NCBI RefSeq assembly: GCF_002775205.1
Contig: NC_036461.1
Span: forward strand, 17,766,015-17,830,014
Direction of reading: 5' to 3'
DNA from: Xiphophorus maculatus
Lineage: Eukaryota > Chordata > Actinopteri > Cyprinodontiformes > Poeciliidae
Length of the DNA: 64,000 nt
A program made the translations under genes and the position numbers. Of the stretch, positions 1-43,299 are shown in pieces; the stretch's first letter is position 1, and each line of letters begins with the position of its first letter. A model generated the notes under the pieces. That model ran no database searches. It worked only from the letters and a program-made list of their open reading frames with translations, and was not told where the DNA came from.

Positions 1-1705
1 CAGGAGCTGGAGGAATCGGCCCAGCTCTTCCACTCCTACTTGGGCTTTCCTCACTGTGTGGCTGCCATCACAACGCTTCACACAGCCATCATCACCCCAT
101 CGAGCAACGCGTCGGACTACGCCAACCCCGCTGGCTGGCTGTCTGTCCTGTCTCAGGTGTCTGTGTGGCTCATGTTCCCGCTTACATCCGATTTAGACTT
201 TCTTTTGTAACATATTTTTCTTTCTCTCCAGGTTGCTATCAGTGGTCAGGGCTACTTCTGGGATGTATGTGCCAGTTTCCCCGGTGGGACCGATCCAGCT
301 GAGATCTTACAGAACTCCGCTCTGTGGGCCACAGCTGCTGAGGGTGGACTGTCTCCTGCCCAAACGCCTATCTTCATGGGGAAACCGCTTAGGTACAGTT
401 AGTAAGAAAGTAAACACTTCTATCCAGTAACACGTCACAAATGACAGAACAACCTTCATGTAATGACAATGGATCGGCTAAAATCATTCTTCAGTCTTTT
501 TGCTTCACTAATATTTCTCTCTTTTTTACAAAATGTGATCTAGGGCTTGAAAACATAGCTGAAAAACATATCACAATATAAGTGCTTCCTATCAGTTGAT
601 ATCAATGATTATTGATTCGTTTTGTTGTACTCGTTTTCTCCTTTCTCACCACCCTGTTGTGTTTTAAACAATTAGGAGACATGGTAGCGAAACATGAAAC
701 TGCTGTTTTGCAAATTACTAAAAAAAACAAACATATTTAAATATATCAAAACCTTTTGCAAAAGTAAAAATTTGTTATTTTCAGCAACAGCCCCCTCCTC
801 CCAAAACATCCCAAAAACAATAACCAAAGATTCTGTTACACGTCATTTCAAACTCCATGTAGACTAATAAACATTAAATGAATTTAAACTGGGAAATCAT
901 ACTTTCGACAATTCAAACAACTAAACTGAAACAAGAAACAACAAATGTATGGGGGAAAAAAACCTGTAAATAAATGGTTAAATGAAAGATTTCACTTTTA
1001 CGATTTAAGGTAATCAAACTTGAATTTAGAATACTGAGCATAAAATTAACAAAACTGGACACCAATCAAACAAAAACCATCTCTCCTGCTGTAAAATATG
1101 TAAAATAAGACTGCAAGAAAGGCTTTTAGCGTGTGGAAAAATATTAGTTGGAAATGAAGGGAAATTAGATCGACCAGCTCAGCCTCAGAAGTGAAGGTAT
1201 AATTTGTTTACTTGTTTGTGTCTGAGGGCTGTGTTTTTTATTTTCAGCCTGAAACCCATCTACTGTCTGCAGGTATGTGTTGCTGGGGGAGGCCTGCTAC
1301 CCGCTCCAGACCTGGCTCATGAAGGCCTATCCGGAGCAAAAGAGCCGACGGGGATGTCGCGCGGCGTTGCCGGAGCCGCAGCAGCTGTTCAACCGGCGCC
1401 TCAGCAGAGCGCTGCGTACCTCGGAGGAGGCACTGCTGAGGCTCAGGGCGCGCTGGCAGTGCCTGAGTAAGAGGAACGACTGCGGGCTGGACGTGGTGCC
1501 CACCATGATGCTGGCCTGCTGCATTCTGCACAACATGTGCGAGTCCCACAGAGATGTCTTCAAAGCAGAGTGGCAGGTGGAGGTGTGTGAGGCAGAGAAC
1601 CCCCAGCCCTGCCACAAAGCCCTGGCTCCTACCAGCATGGACCAAAGTGATGCTGAGGAGGTCCGAGGCCTCTTCTGTGACTATTTCCAACAGCAAAGAA
1701 CCTGA
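1..1705 (+). CDS. HARBI1-like (PIF/Harbinger-derived) DDE nuclease-like protein, 3' part
   Basis: Three exons read in one frame: 1-156 (entering from outside the window), 232-392 and 1273-1705 (stop TGA 1703-1705). Each junction has GT/AG. The protein matches the DDE_Tnp_4/HARBI1 layout. A block ending SVLSQV/VAISGQGYFWDVCASFPGG corresponds to the family segment around 'DVxxxxPGS'. LLGEACYPLQTWLM corresponds to the family 'LLGDSGYPLxxWLM'. FNRRLSRALRTSEEALLRLR plus RWQCL corresponds to 'FNxRLSxARxxVExxFGRLKxRWxCL'. VPTMMLACCILHNMCE is the typical C-terminal helix. Family members are transposases or the domesticated HARBI1, which with NAIF1 is nuclear. Here the family 'GCIDGTH' acidic position reads as ITTLHT and the 'GD' of GDSGYP is GE, so cleavage activity is doubtful. 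The intact frame across three exons argues for a retained host gene. The N-terminus lies outside the window. Confident about family, not about a specific ortholog. Confidence 0.8.
393..1272 (+). other. intron of the HARBI1-like gene
   Basis: GT at 393 and AG at 1271-1272 bound an AT-rich 880-base intron. It contains poly-A runs and a CTAGGGCT-type repeat edge near 540. No coding potential was recognised. Confidence 0.7.
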
Positions 1706-3180
1706 ATTTAGCTGCTGAAAAAGCTTTAACTGGTGAATCAATTTTGTCTTTGCAAATATATAACCTACTGAACTTGTGCATTCAACGCATAAACACTTTT
1801 TGATGTTGAACATAGACAGGTGTGTGGTTTCATCTTCTCTTTAAACAACAGCATGTTGACTTGTCTGTTATCAGTGTGGCCTCCATGAAGGCCAGTTCAG
1901 TCCGGTTTGTTTACTTACAAAAATGCAAAACCTAACCTGAAGATGATGTCTAACGCCAGATAAACGCAGGTGCATTAATGCCGTTCCAATAATAATCCCT
2001 TGAACTATTGCACATTTTGCCACATGCACATTTCAATGGATTTTATGTGAAAATCTAAAAGACGTGCATATTTGTAAAACAAAAAATAATGTATGTTTTT
2101 TTTTAATATGTTTATGAAAGTGAAAAATGATGTAACGGGTTTGTATTCACCGTCCCAGAGCTGGTGCTTTGCAGAATCACTCTTTTGTATGTAGCTGGAA
2201 GTCTATAGTGTCTCTACCAGCTTTGCACATCTAAAGACTGATTTCTTTCTTCCTCTCTCCGTTCTTATTCGCAACGTACCTCAAGAATTCTTCATTATGG
2301 CTGTATGTTTATGGTTGTTACGGTTGTTGATGTTTTCCTTACTTTGCCCGTCTGCTTGGTTGGACAACCTGTGATCTAGGGCTGGACAATACGGCTAAAC
2401 TGTTGCAAGTTTTATTGGTTATTATGATCAAATTTAGAAACGGTAAAGTGAGATTTTTTCAAGCTTGAGATATTGTTTTATAACCTAGCCCTGCTATAAA
2501 TGTCTCAACTCTATCCCTCATTTGCTGGCATATTAATTGGCATTTATGATGCCGTTTGCTCACCAATGTTCTCAAACAAACCTCCAAGGCTCTCATGTGG
2601 CAGCTGAATTTAAACTGAGAATAAATGACAGATGGCTAGATTGTGTTTACAAGTTATGCAATTTCTGGAAGTAGATGACTGCACAGCATTTTAGCTAGTA
2701 GCACATGCTTTTCTGATTTTTTTTTTTTGTATTAGCGGTAAAAATACATTTATTTTTTTTTTAAATTAAGTTTTATAAATTTATCATTTTGCAAGGAAAT
2801 TTAAGCTGTTTCTGAAAGAAAGAGGAAAAATACTTGTATATATATAAAAAAAATGCATATTTTAAAAAATATTTTAGTTGTGATAAATTTATTTATTTTA
2901 TTAAATAAAATATGAGCGGTTTACAGATTGTTGGTAGTTGCGTAGCTCACAAATTTTGTGAATGAGTCTTATGCAATTCTTCCCCCTGGCCTCAAGATGT
3001 CGCTGCAGTTCCAGCACACCTTTGCCTTCTGGTTACATCGGGTTTTTTTTTTTTTTTTTTTTTTTTTTTCCATGCGGCGGTGCTGCTTCAGTGCCTTTAA
3101 AATATGGGTCTAGTTCCACTTTAACACCCGTGCTCCATGCATACTTTTCCATTTTCGCAAACACTTTGTTTAGACCACAC
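1706..3180. other. intergenic and 3' UTR of HARBI1-like gene, AT-rich
   Basis: After the stop codon the sequence is AT-rich with no convincing exon. It holds one short repeat with inverted ends (2376-2493), several poly-T/poly-A runs and a 27-base T run at about 3043-3069. No strong canonical poly(A) signal was found for the upstream gene. Confidence 0.5.
2376..2493. repeat. short hAT-like non-autonomous repeat with inverted ends
   Basis: It begins CTAGGGCTGGACAATA and ends TTATAACCTAGCCCTG, so the tips are imperfect inverted repeats resembling CAGGGCT-type hAT ends. Its internal core (AAACTGTTGCAAGTTTTATT) recurs at 4870-4890, and its right part (GATATTGTTTTATAACCTA) recurs near 14843, so it is a dispersed family. 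The superfamily assignment is inference. Confidence 0.5.
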
Positions 3181-34351
<31,171 letters not shown>

Positions 34352-36618
34352 GAGGGGTGGGGACGGTGCTCACGACGCACTTCTCCCCCCTCACCCATTG
34401 CACAAAGCGCACCCCTCTTTCGGGAACGTGCCGTCAACCCCACAGCATCGCACAGCGCAGCACTCCGGCTCTCACACACTCATTCACACACAAACAGAAC
34501 TGTTGCTTTTTTGATTTTAATTTTTAACAATTTTTTTTTTCTGTCCAGTACGGTGTGTATTTCCAGGTCCTCCCACCTTGAATCGTGCCCCTTCTTTCAC
34601 CAAAGCCGCTCCGTCCTTCTCCTCCTTCTCTCGGCAGCTTGTCGCATCAGTCTTCGGCCCTTACAAAGCTGCTCCCGGTGTCAGAGCTTGGCAGACAAAC
34701 CTTTCAGACGGGCTCTGCGGCGGCGACTGGAAGGGATTTTTTTTTGTCTTTGGCATTTGTATTTGGGGCAGTTTTTATTGGCAATGAATTTCGGTGGAGA
34801 CAAAAAACAACAAAAAGAAAACAGTAATCTTAGGGCCCCACAGTGTTGACCCCGTCTCCTTTCCTGCCAGTGTGGAAGGCACTGACTGACTTATCTGGTG
34901 ATATCATCTGAGAACCAGCGGTGCTGAACACATACATGCTCCAGAGCGACGCGGTCTGGATGTGAGGTCGCGCACCAAACAAAGGGACGGACTGGAGGAT
35001 TCTGTCATCGCCTCGCATCTATGAATGTACCCCAGGTGTGAGCATCACAATCGCAAAAAAAGAGAAATGTATATTATGAATTTAATGCATATTTATCCAT
35101 TGAAAATCTGTTGGCGAAATTTTTTTTTTAGCAGATTTTTACTGATTTAAACACTAACACTACACAAGCCGAGTCAAGCGGGCATGAAAGCGTCAAGCGG
35201 GCATGAAAACAGAGCGTATCAAAAGAGTAAGCAAAATTTTTTTAAAAAGCAACTTATTTGACATAAGTATCCTTTGGAGATATACATTTCTTTTAAGTTC
35301 AAGTTTATCACACGCTTCCCTCCTCCAAAATGTATTCTGTATGAATTTACAGGGACAATCTTCCACATGACGCAGCACGCGAAACCGCTCCATCAGTACA
35401 AAACACTAGTCTCACAGCGGGGCGAAGGGCCCCGCATTGGAAAGTTTGCAGTCTCATTCATGGAGTTGATCTGCGAGTAGCTAAATCGGCCGGAAACGCA
35501 AAATGTCCGACGACATCACACACTACCTGACGCGACGCGGCCATCACCGGCGTCAGGACGTGCTTCTTATATTTTGTTTTTATGTTGGGTTTTGTTGAGC
35601 AATTAAATTAAGGGGGAAGGTAGGAAGATGCGCCTTTCACAGAAAATACTCTGAAGTCTGCAAATTTTTGTGTATATTTGTAAATACATATACACAAAAC
35701 TCTTCTGTACAAAACAAGTGCTCTGTGGTACACCATCTTTGGTTTTTGAAAAGAAAAAAAAATGACTTTCTTTAGCATACAGTTTTCTCCTATGAATTTA
35801 TGGTAGTATTGATACTGTGATTATGAATTATGTTCACTTGATTAATAGAATTTCAAAGAGCCACATGGTGTTGAGGAAATGAAGTGAGGTGGGGTGGGGG
35901 AGTCGGAGAAAAAGACAGCCTCTGAACGCCACACTACTGCATCAGCTCTGTGTTCAGAGTAAAACTAACTAGGGCTGGTTCAACTAAAAAGAAAAAAAAA
36001 ATCTTCACGGTTAAGGTGAAAGGATGATTTTGAGAGTAATTAAAGATTTTTTTTTATTTATATAATTTATGGACCAGGATGAAGGTGTTGATAATTTGAC
36101 TGCTCGTGTTTCTGTCATGTTAAAGGGCTCCTTTTCTCATGGCAGAGCCTAACTTGAGTCTGAACTGCTGTTAAAAAAAAAAATTACAAAACGACAAAAA
36201 AAAAAAAAAAAACGAATGTCTGGTATAGTAAGAACTTTATCTCTGCTTTCTATTTCTTATAGACATTTCCAGATGTACTTGCCATTACATTTCCATCCAT
36301 TATAATGCTGTTTGTTTGTTTCTTTTTTTCTTATATCTTAGGGAGCCCTCACATGTTTCTTTTTTTCATATTTTTTAATGACAAATTTTTTTTCTCGTTG
36401 GGTTATAGATGCAGCGCTGTAATACATACCTAGAAAAATGTACAGTACAAAAATAAGTGGACTTTTTTTTTTTATCAGTGATTGAAGACCTCTGAGGTCC
36501 ATGCTTGCTATTTGTAACTTAACAAAAGATAAAACTTTTCTTTTTTGTTTTGTTTTGTTTGTTTGCTTTTATTTCCAGTTTTTGGAGGCTTGCTTTGAAT
36601 AGTGCCAGTGAAGTGCAG

Positions 36619-36642
36619 ATATATATATATGTATATATATAT
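36619..36642. repeat. (AT)n tract in gna11 3' UTR
   Basis: Two alternating AT blocks split by a GT. Self-complementary. Confidence 0.9.
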
Positions 36643-39600
36643 ATTTTCTTTTGGTCTCATACATGACCTTTTCTACAAGTGATTTACCCTTCATCCTCAT
36701 TAAGGGCTATATCACAGTGCATCCGACAGCGGGGAGTGGAGTAAAGGACCACAGTGAACCAAGTCATCCACTATTACTAGTACTACTTGTTTAGAAAGAG
36801 ATTATTTGCTGTCTGTGCTATTAAGAAGTAAGGCAGAGTGTTAACACAATTGTAAGGTGCGTGTATGTGTGCGAGTAGAGCATTTTTACCAACACTTAAG
36901 ATGCTTTCTTTAAGTATTTCCTCTGGTTTCTCACCACATTTCCGTTTGCATCCGTATCGCAGTGTTGCTTGTAATCCATCATGGAGTGTTGAGGTGCTTA
37001 ACAGTACGGACACTACTGCTACTACTACCAGGATAGTATTGCATGATTTCCCCAAGTATTTGAGTTGTAGCTAGTAAGCCAAGAGATGTTATTAAGACCA
37101 TACTGGTGTCGTTGCATATTGTATCCTGTGTGCATTTCTGCTTTTATGGCAGCTGAAGGAGGTCAAATAGTGGTGATAATGAAAAGATTGATCTTTTTTA
37201 TTCTTTTTTTTGGGGACTAAAGTGCTGCAGTTTAACAACTGCCTGCCTTCTGAACAGATCAATAACGGTGTTCCTTCCCCACTATAACATGTATGTAATT
37301 TTGAGAAATCTCTTCATTTTGTGTGGAAGTCAATTACATTCATGCAAAGCAGTGATAGAAGTCCAGCTAAAAGGATAGTGTAAGATTTTTGAAGTGAGAC
37401 TTTAAGTTGATATCTTACAAGCAGTGGAGGAACTTTCATGTAGCAAAAATCAATATTGCTTGGTGAAGCTTACTGCAAGACTAAGACCAAAGTGGACGTC
37501 TGTTGTCTTAAAACGGCACCAAAAGCATCAGAAGTGTATGCAAATGTGAATTTATAAACTTCAAATTGGACTTTTCAACGGGAGATCAGTTTTTCTATTC
37601 ATCCCTTTATTGGCTTGATGTTCAATTCACCGATGAGACAGCCGTAGAAAGTACACTTCCTGTTTAATAAGATCCTGACATTTTTTATGCTTCATCTTGC
37701 TGAGTTTTAACAGTAACCATTTGTAGTACCTATTAACTTCTTCCTACAGTAACGACATCCACACTGAAGAGTGTTGGTTGCAGCGTTACCTGGTATCGGC
37801 TAAGAATTGTGCATTTGTTGAAAAGAATTTGTCGTTTTCAAGATGATGTTTTGATTTAATTTAAATTCGGATTAGTTGGTACCAGAGTCTCAAGCTAACA
37901 GCTAAACCAAGATCAAAGGGGATTTTTATCATTTTGGCATCAAAACGGCAGTAGCTTATGCAAACATTATTGCATTATTTGCATTGGTTATTTACACAGG
38001 GATACTGGGAATGGAGCTTGGAGGCAGTGCGCTGCCACTGATCGTATACTGAAAACAGAACAAGTAAAGTGTTTTCGGTCATAGTAGTATTATGGTATAA
38101 ATCAAGAAGCGAAAAGAAAACGGGTCAAGTGAACACTGGTCTAATTTTTCCACTGCATTAGTTTTCTGACTGGAAATGCTTCACATGTTTTGTTCTCAGT
38201 TCATATTTCACACAGGAAGCTTATTAGTGGCGCACCGCCTGCTACCTCAAATTTCCCAAGCAAGTAATCGGCTTCTACTTAAATGGCCAGCAAAGTCTTA
38301 CATGATGATGATGATGATTTAAATGTTCATAAAATAGTCTGCATCCATCACAAATACCATAGAAGTCCACTTTGTTCTTTGTTCTTCTCGGACTAACCAT
38401 TATCTTGACATTTGCCCCCGATTTATACTAAATGAAGCTTCTAGGATTATTTTCTCTGGGAAAGATTTTAATGAATTAAAACGCTTCAACAGAACCTGAC
38501 GTTTATAATCCTTCAACCATCTTTCTGTTACAGCGAAAGACGGAGGAGCTAGTTTCCAATGTAATCAGGTTTAAAATATGCAACAGTGCACCAGTATGGC
38601 ATTGCCATTTTCTCTGCAGAAAATGGCACTAACCTCACGCTGAGGAGTGACTGCTGCTGTGACTGCTGTCATATAGAGAGGATCAGGATGCCAGTATGCA
38701 TAGCCAAGTGTTTTATCACTAGTGTTAGTTCTACTTTTTGCCGAGCGCAGCTCACCCAAACGGTTTCTGACCATGAATTTGCTAACTTGACTCTACAACC
38801 CTGACACGTGGTGAAGGCTCAGGTGGCTGCTGGTGTGGACGCGCTCGAGTTAGCGGTCTCATTTTTCCTTTCTGTTTTGGACATGTAATTATTTCAACAT
38901 AACCAAGCAGGAAAGAGGGATGCAGTTCAGTCTCCCATCACTCATGACCATGTTTTATTATCCTCCTTTCACACTACATTACTTATTTATTGCCTTGAGT
39001 TAAGAGAGATGGCCCTTTATAATGTTTCTGAAAGCTTGCTGTTAAACTAAGGGAATCAGACTTATCTCTTATACATCTTTATAGGGTTGGACACTCAGCC
39101 CAAAGGTTGTTCCTCGTTTTTTTATTTATTTAATATAAACAATTCCTGAACACTGTCTTTTTTCTTTTGGACCACTTCATTTACTTTTGTTTCCTCACTC
39201 CAGTAAAAGCTGAATTTCAATCATGTAGTGGTTTGTATAACGTGATTTTTTTTTCTTTTTTGTTTTATTTTATATCTGAACCAACATGTAAATGATGTAT
39301 TATTCTGAGTGTGCCAACCCCACCCTCCAGAGCCAGGCTCTCTCTAAGTGCCAATGATGTGGTCGCTATCAGAAGGACCACCATTTGAGACGGGGGCTGA
39401 GGGGGCTCCCCTTTGTAAAACAAACCAGAGACTAAAGTGATAATTATGAACACACAAAGATCTTATTCTGTATTTAAGATTGATTTGAAAGATAATCTGC
39501 TCTTTTTTTTTTGTTCATATTTTTAACGAAACTGTAATTATATCTGCATGTGGTGTTTGTTTTTGTGTTGAAAGTGAGGGCTTGGATGTTTTTCACTGAA

Positions 39601-39798
39601 GTAGAACCCTTCTGCTGAACGGGGTTCAATCAGTTGGTTATTATTGATTTACAATAACTCTTGCCATATTTTTTTATTTGTTTCATGTATTTGTTTCAGC
39701 CACTGTTGCCTGATCCTCATTCAAACATGAACATGACTTATGATCATTGTCGCCTTCTAAGAGAGAAACATAATGACAAGGTATCTGTTTTAAATTGA

Positions 39799-39804
39799 AA
39801 TAAA
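39799..39804 (+). promoter_or_regulatory. gna11: candidate gna11 poly(A) signal
   Basis: AATAAA followed 20-40 nt later by the GT-rich GATGTTGTGTCTGTGGGT, the classical downstream element. It is the last good signal before the intergenic repeats. Confidence 0.6.
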
Positions 39805-39825
39805 TTTGTTCCTATACTTGCTGAT

Positions 39826-41851
39826 GTTGTGTCTGTGGGTTTTATGCTAACTGAAAGAAAGAAGCAAGATTTTGGTGTTCACTACGTTTATCTTTTTTTA
39901 TTTTTGCAAATTTATCACAAAATGTATACATTTGTGAGAAAGGGTCCAAAAGAATGCAAGATTTTAAACAAGTAATGGTGAAATGGAATGAGTTTCTGGT
40001 ATTGGAGTGGGGAAACGTTGAATTGAAGATGCTTAAGATCAAGAGTGAAGTTTAGAAAGCTAGAAATATGCAACAAGCTAAATTAATTTGAGTCTCACCA
40101 AGAGGAAGATGACTTTATTGAAGGTTTGAATTCAGTTTATCTTTACAGATCATTGATAAAGCAGTGTATTTTCATAATATATTGTTTTTCCCAACCTTAT
40201 ACGCCTCACGGTAGAGCATCATATTAGTACCGTCTTGCAAAAAGTATCTGTAGCTGTCAAAAAGCAGTACAAAATGAAATATCAGATTAATATCAGGGTT
40301 TTCCTCGGTTTATTACAAGCCTGGCGAGCCACCAGGCTTTACTTGTGTCACCACCAGGCTTAGCATTGCTAATTTATCTTAGATTTTTTTAAATGATTGC
40401 ATATTTTTAAGACTTCATAGTTGGTGTTTAGGTATTAATCTTCCAGTTTTCCAAAAATGCATAACTATCAAGTAATATGTTCAAATATCCTGTCAACTTT
40501 AAAAACAAATTTGACTCAAAAACATGGCGGCCGGCTGAAAGACTCCTCTTGCCCCTCAAGCACCAGGGTTAGCAAGTTTTCCGAGGGAAACCCTGAATAT
40601 AATAAAAAACCTCGACTAAAATGAACCTAAAATGAACCTGCATGGACTGAACAGACAGATAAAAGCTGGTAAAATTGGTTACAACTTCTTTTGTATCTAA
40701 TTTCTAAATGAAATTGATTAAATTCATGTTTAATGTCATTAAGATGTTCAAAAAAGTGGCTCACACAAAGAAAGGAGTATAGTATACAGTTCAATAAAAA
40801 AGAAAGTAAATGAAGGAAAATCAGCTCACATGTTACAAATCCAAAGATTAAGAGGTTTATAAACGCTCACAGTAGAAACCTTTATTACTGCATGCGCAAA
40901 ACATAGTGTGCAACAAAAGCCGTCTCCTCTCAGAGCTGAAGTTAAGCGGAAAAACTTCCACTTGTGGTGGAACCAGTAGTCATTCTAACCTTGTGAGTTT
41001 TCACATGATGCTTGGTCAACCCTCCCTTCATTACCCAGCATTATCCTTTCATCCATGACTGACACATTAGAAAACACAGATGATGTAAAAGGAGTGACAG
41101 GATTTATCCTACAATATTGTTACTCATGTACAAACAATGATTTTTTAAAATATAATATAAACATAAAAAAAAAATCACCTCTTTGTGTAGATATCTTTTT
41201 TTTCTAAGTGGAACTGAATTATGCATGAATTATTATCCTTTATGTCAGGATTTTTTTTTTCCAAAGTGTTTCTGATTTTCTTAAGGTTTAAAAAATGGTA
41301 GAAAAAGAAATTGTAAAAAAAAAAAAAAAAAAATGGTAGAAAAAGAAATTGTAAAAAAAAAAAATCTAGGATTTTTTTTTCTAGGTGATCAAGTGTAATT
41401 TTCTCCAAATACAAAGTTGTTGTTCGAATACCTCAGTAGTTTTGTTTTTTAGGGATTGCTTGACAATATCACAATATTGTTTGTTTGTTTTTTTACCTGC
41501 AAGAGTCCTCTACAGTAGAAAGAGGACTGGGTTGGTCGGCATGCTTTTTCGCTCATCTGCCATATTGGATTTAACAAAAAAATGTCTTGCTCTTGCAGTG
41601 GATGGCTAGTTGTGTATTGCATAATGCACTAGTGTCCACTTCAGTGGGCTGTGTGCATTTATAGCATAAAAATCCACAAGAAACACAAGAAAATGGCTTT
41701 CAGGTAGCAGTGACCACTAGGCATGAAAGGGATAAAGAGCTTTTGTCACTGCCATCAATTTACTAAATCTAAAATAAGAACAGATTTAATGTTTTATTGA
41801 TTTTTTTTTACATTAGCATATAACAGCAGTGTGTATATATATATATATATG
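39826..41851. other. intergenic between gna11 and tle5
   Basis: AT-rich, no gene recognised. It contains a direct duplication of ATGGTAGAAAAAGAAATTGT at about 41293-41312 and 41333-41352, separated by poly-A, and other homopolymer runs. Confidence 0.6.
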
Positions 41852-42255
41852 CAGTACAGACCAAAAGTTTGGACACACCTTTTGATTCAATGAGTTTCCT
41901 TTATTTTCATGACTATTGACATTGTAAATTCACACTGAAGGCATCAAAACTATGAATAACACATGTGGAAATATGCACTAAACAAAAAAGTGTAAAACAA
42001 CTGAAAATAGCCCTAGTATTAGCCCTAATATTCTAGTTTCTTCAAAGTAGCAACCTTTTGCTGTGATTACTGCTTTGCACACACTCTGCATTTTCTTGAT
42101 GAGCTTCAAGAGGTAGTCACCTGAAATGGTTTTCACTTCATAGGTGTTGCCCTGTCAGGTTAATAAGTGGGATTTCTTGCCTTATAAATAGTCATGAAAA
42201 TAAAGAAAACCCATTGAATTAGAAAGGTGTGTCCAAACCTTTGGTCTGTACTGTA
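41852..42255. mobile_element. Tc1-like MITE, complete
   Basis: Starts CAGTACAGACCAAAAGTTTG and ends in its near-exact reverse complement (CCAAACCTTTGGTCTGTACTG), flanked by TA-rich DNA. The internal sequence (TCATGACTATT..., GCTTCAAGAGGTAGTCACC) corresponds to the two ends of a well-known fish Tc1-like element with the transposase gene deleted. The ends would be mobilised in trans. Confidence 0.85.
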
Positions 42256-42259
42256 TATA

Positions 42260-42602
42260 GGGTGGGCCATAAGTTTCCATATGTGGGAGAATGTAAAATG
42301 TATATTTCTTTTATATTTCAGATACCCAAGAAGATGCCTTTGACAAAAGAGCAAATAATTTAAATTATACTGATGGCTGAATCGGGAAGCAGTCGCATGG
42401 TCGAACGAAACTTTAACAGAAAACATGGAACCAGCATCACACACGACTCTGTGGCAAAACTTATTTGCAAGTTTCAGAAAACTGGAAATGTTGCAGATCA
42501 ACCAAGAAGTGGTCCAAGACACGCAGCGATTACACAGAGTCCCACAAAACTAAAAACAATATAAAATGTTAACTTTTTCTATGCGTGGAAACGTATGGCC
42601 CT
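42260..42602. mobile_element. internally deleted mariner/IS630-type element
   Basis: Left end GGTGGGCCATAAGTTTCCAT and right end GTGGAAACGTATGGCCCT are inverted repeats of each other. Inside is a broken transposase N-terminus (separate entry). It lies between the complete Tc1 MITE and a partial second copy of that MITE. The extreme right tip seems to be eroded. Confidence 0.7.
42334..42564 (+). pseudogene. truncated transposase N-terminus (HTH domain)
   Basis: The frame begins MPLTKEQII, meets an in-frame TAA at 42361-42363, and continues MAESGSSRMVERNFNRKHG... to KLICKFQKTGNVADQPRSGP before ending at TAA. The pattern 'FNRKHG...VAKLI.KF..TG.V.D.PRSG' is the helix-turn-helix found at the start of mariner-type transposases (DUF4817-like). 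The catalytic half is absent, so it is not functional. Confidence 0.7.
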
Positions 42603-42759
42603 CTTGAAGCTTCAAGAGGTAGTCACCTGAAATGGTTTTCACTTCATGGGTCAACCTGCCCTGTCAGGTTAATAAGTGGGATTTCTTGCCTTATAAATAG
42701 TCATGAAAATAAAGAAAACCCATTGAATTAGAAGGTGTGTCCAAACTTTTGGTCTGTAC

Positions 42760-42763
<4 letters not shown>
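42603..42763. mobile_element. 3' part of a second Tc1-like MITE copy
   Basis: 161 bases repeat 42095-42255 with few changes (CTTGA...GCTTCAAGAGGTAGTCACC to GGTCTGTACTGTA) in the same orientation. The left 243 bases of the element are missing. Confidence 0.85.

Positions 42764-42764
<1 letters not shown>

Positions 42765-42824
<60 letters not shown>
42765..42824. repeat. (AT)n microsatellite
   Basis: About 30 AT units immediately after the MITE's right terminus and directly before the tle5 CpG-rich region. Confidence 0.97.
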
Positions 42825-42826
<2 letters not shown>

Positions 42827-42839
42827 ATATGGTTCTGGT

Positions 42840-43299
42840 TGAGCCTCGGTGATGGACCGGTTCGGTCTGCGGCCCTGGTCAGTGCAGCTCGCGCTCTCCT
42901 GTGTTTAATACAGCGCGTGGTCGCACGGGGCGCCCGCTCCGCCGCCGCTCAGTTCGTGTTCCGGGTGATGCTGTTCCTGCCTTCAAAGCGGTTCGGGGGG
43001 GGGGGTTCGTGTGTCAACATCCAGGGTTTTCCCCGGGGAGGCGTAGCATTAATACCTGATGTTGCCTTGAAACAGCCTTTTCTTTCCCTCAGACCGCGTT
43101 AGCAACCTGCTAAAGCGCAGAAGACGCTCCTTTTCTCCCGCCGCTTTGACGCTAGCTGTTGTTGTTTTAAAGGATGACAGAGTACGACGTGCCAACAGCC
43201 TCTCCGCTAATTTAATCATATCTGGAGACGAGCTAGCTTAGCCAGCTGGCCTTGTAGTTTCGGTGAGACCAGGGAAACGCTGCGAAACGCATCGCTGAC
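42840..43299 (+). promoter_or_regulatory. tle5: tle5 CpG-rich promoter and 5' UTR
   Basis: Abrupt change from AT repeats to GC-rich, CpG-dense sequence (for example GGCGCCCGCTCCGCCGCCGC near 42929) that continues past the start codon at 43300. No TATA box was seen. Dispersed initiation is expected for such promoters. Confidence 0.6.

Larger units (their letters stand above)
34352..39825 (+). other. gna11: gna11 3' UTR (probable, about 5.4 kb)
   Basis: No other gene starts before 42 kb, and composition is the U-rich type usual for long 3' UTRs. Features seen are a Pumilio-type element TGTAAATA (35679-35686), many U/AU-rich runs, an (AT)n tract at about 36619-36642, and an upstream ATTAAA variant at 35602 that could give a short form. 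The end is set by the AATAAA at 39799. Confidence 0.5.

Noticed and set aside
1244..1813. 189-codon minus-strand open frame opposite the HARBI1-like last exon
   Set aside because: Shadow of the plus-strand exon. The plus frame carries the family motifs and splice sites.
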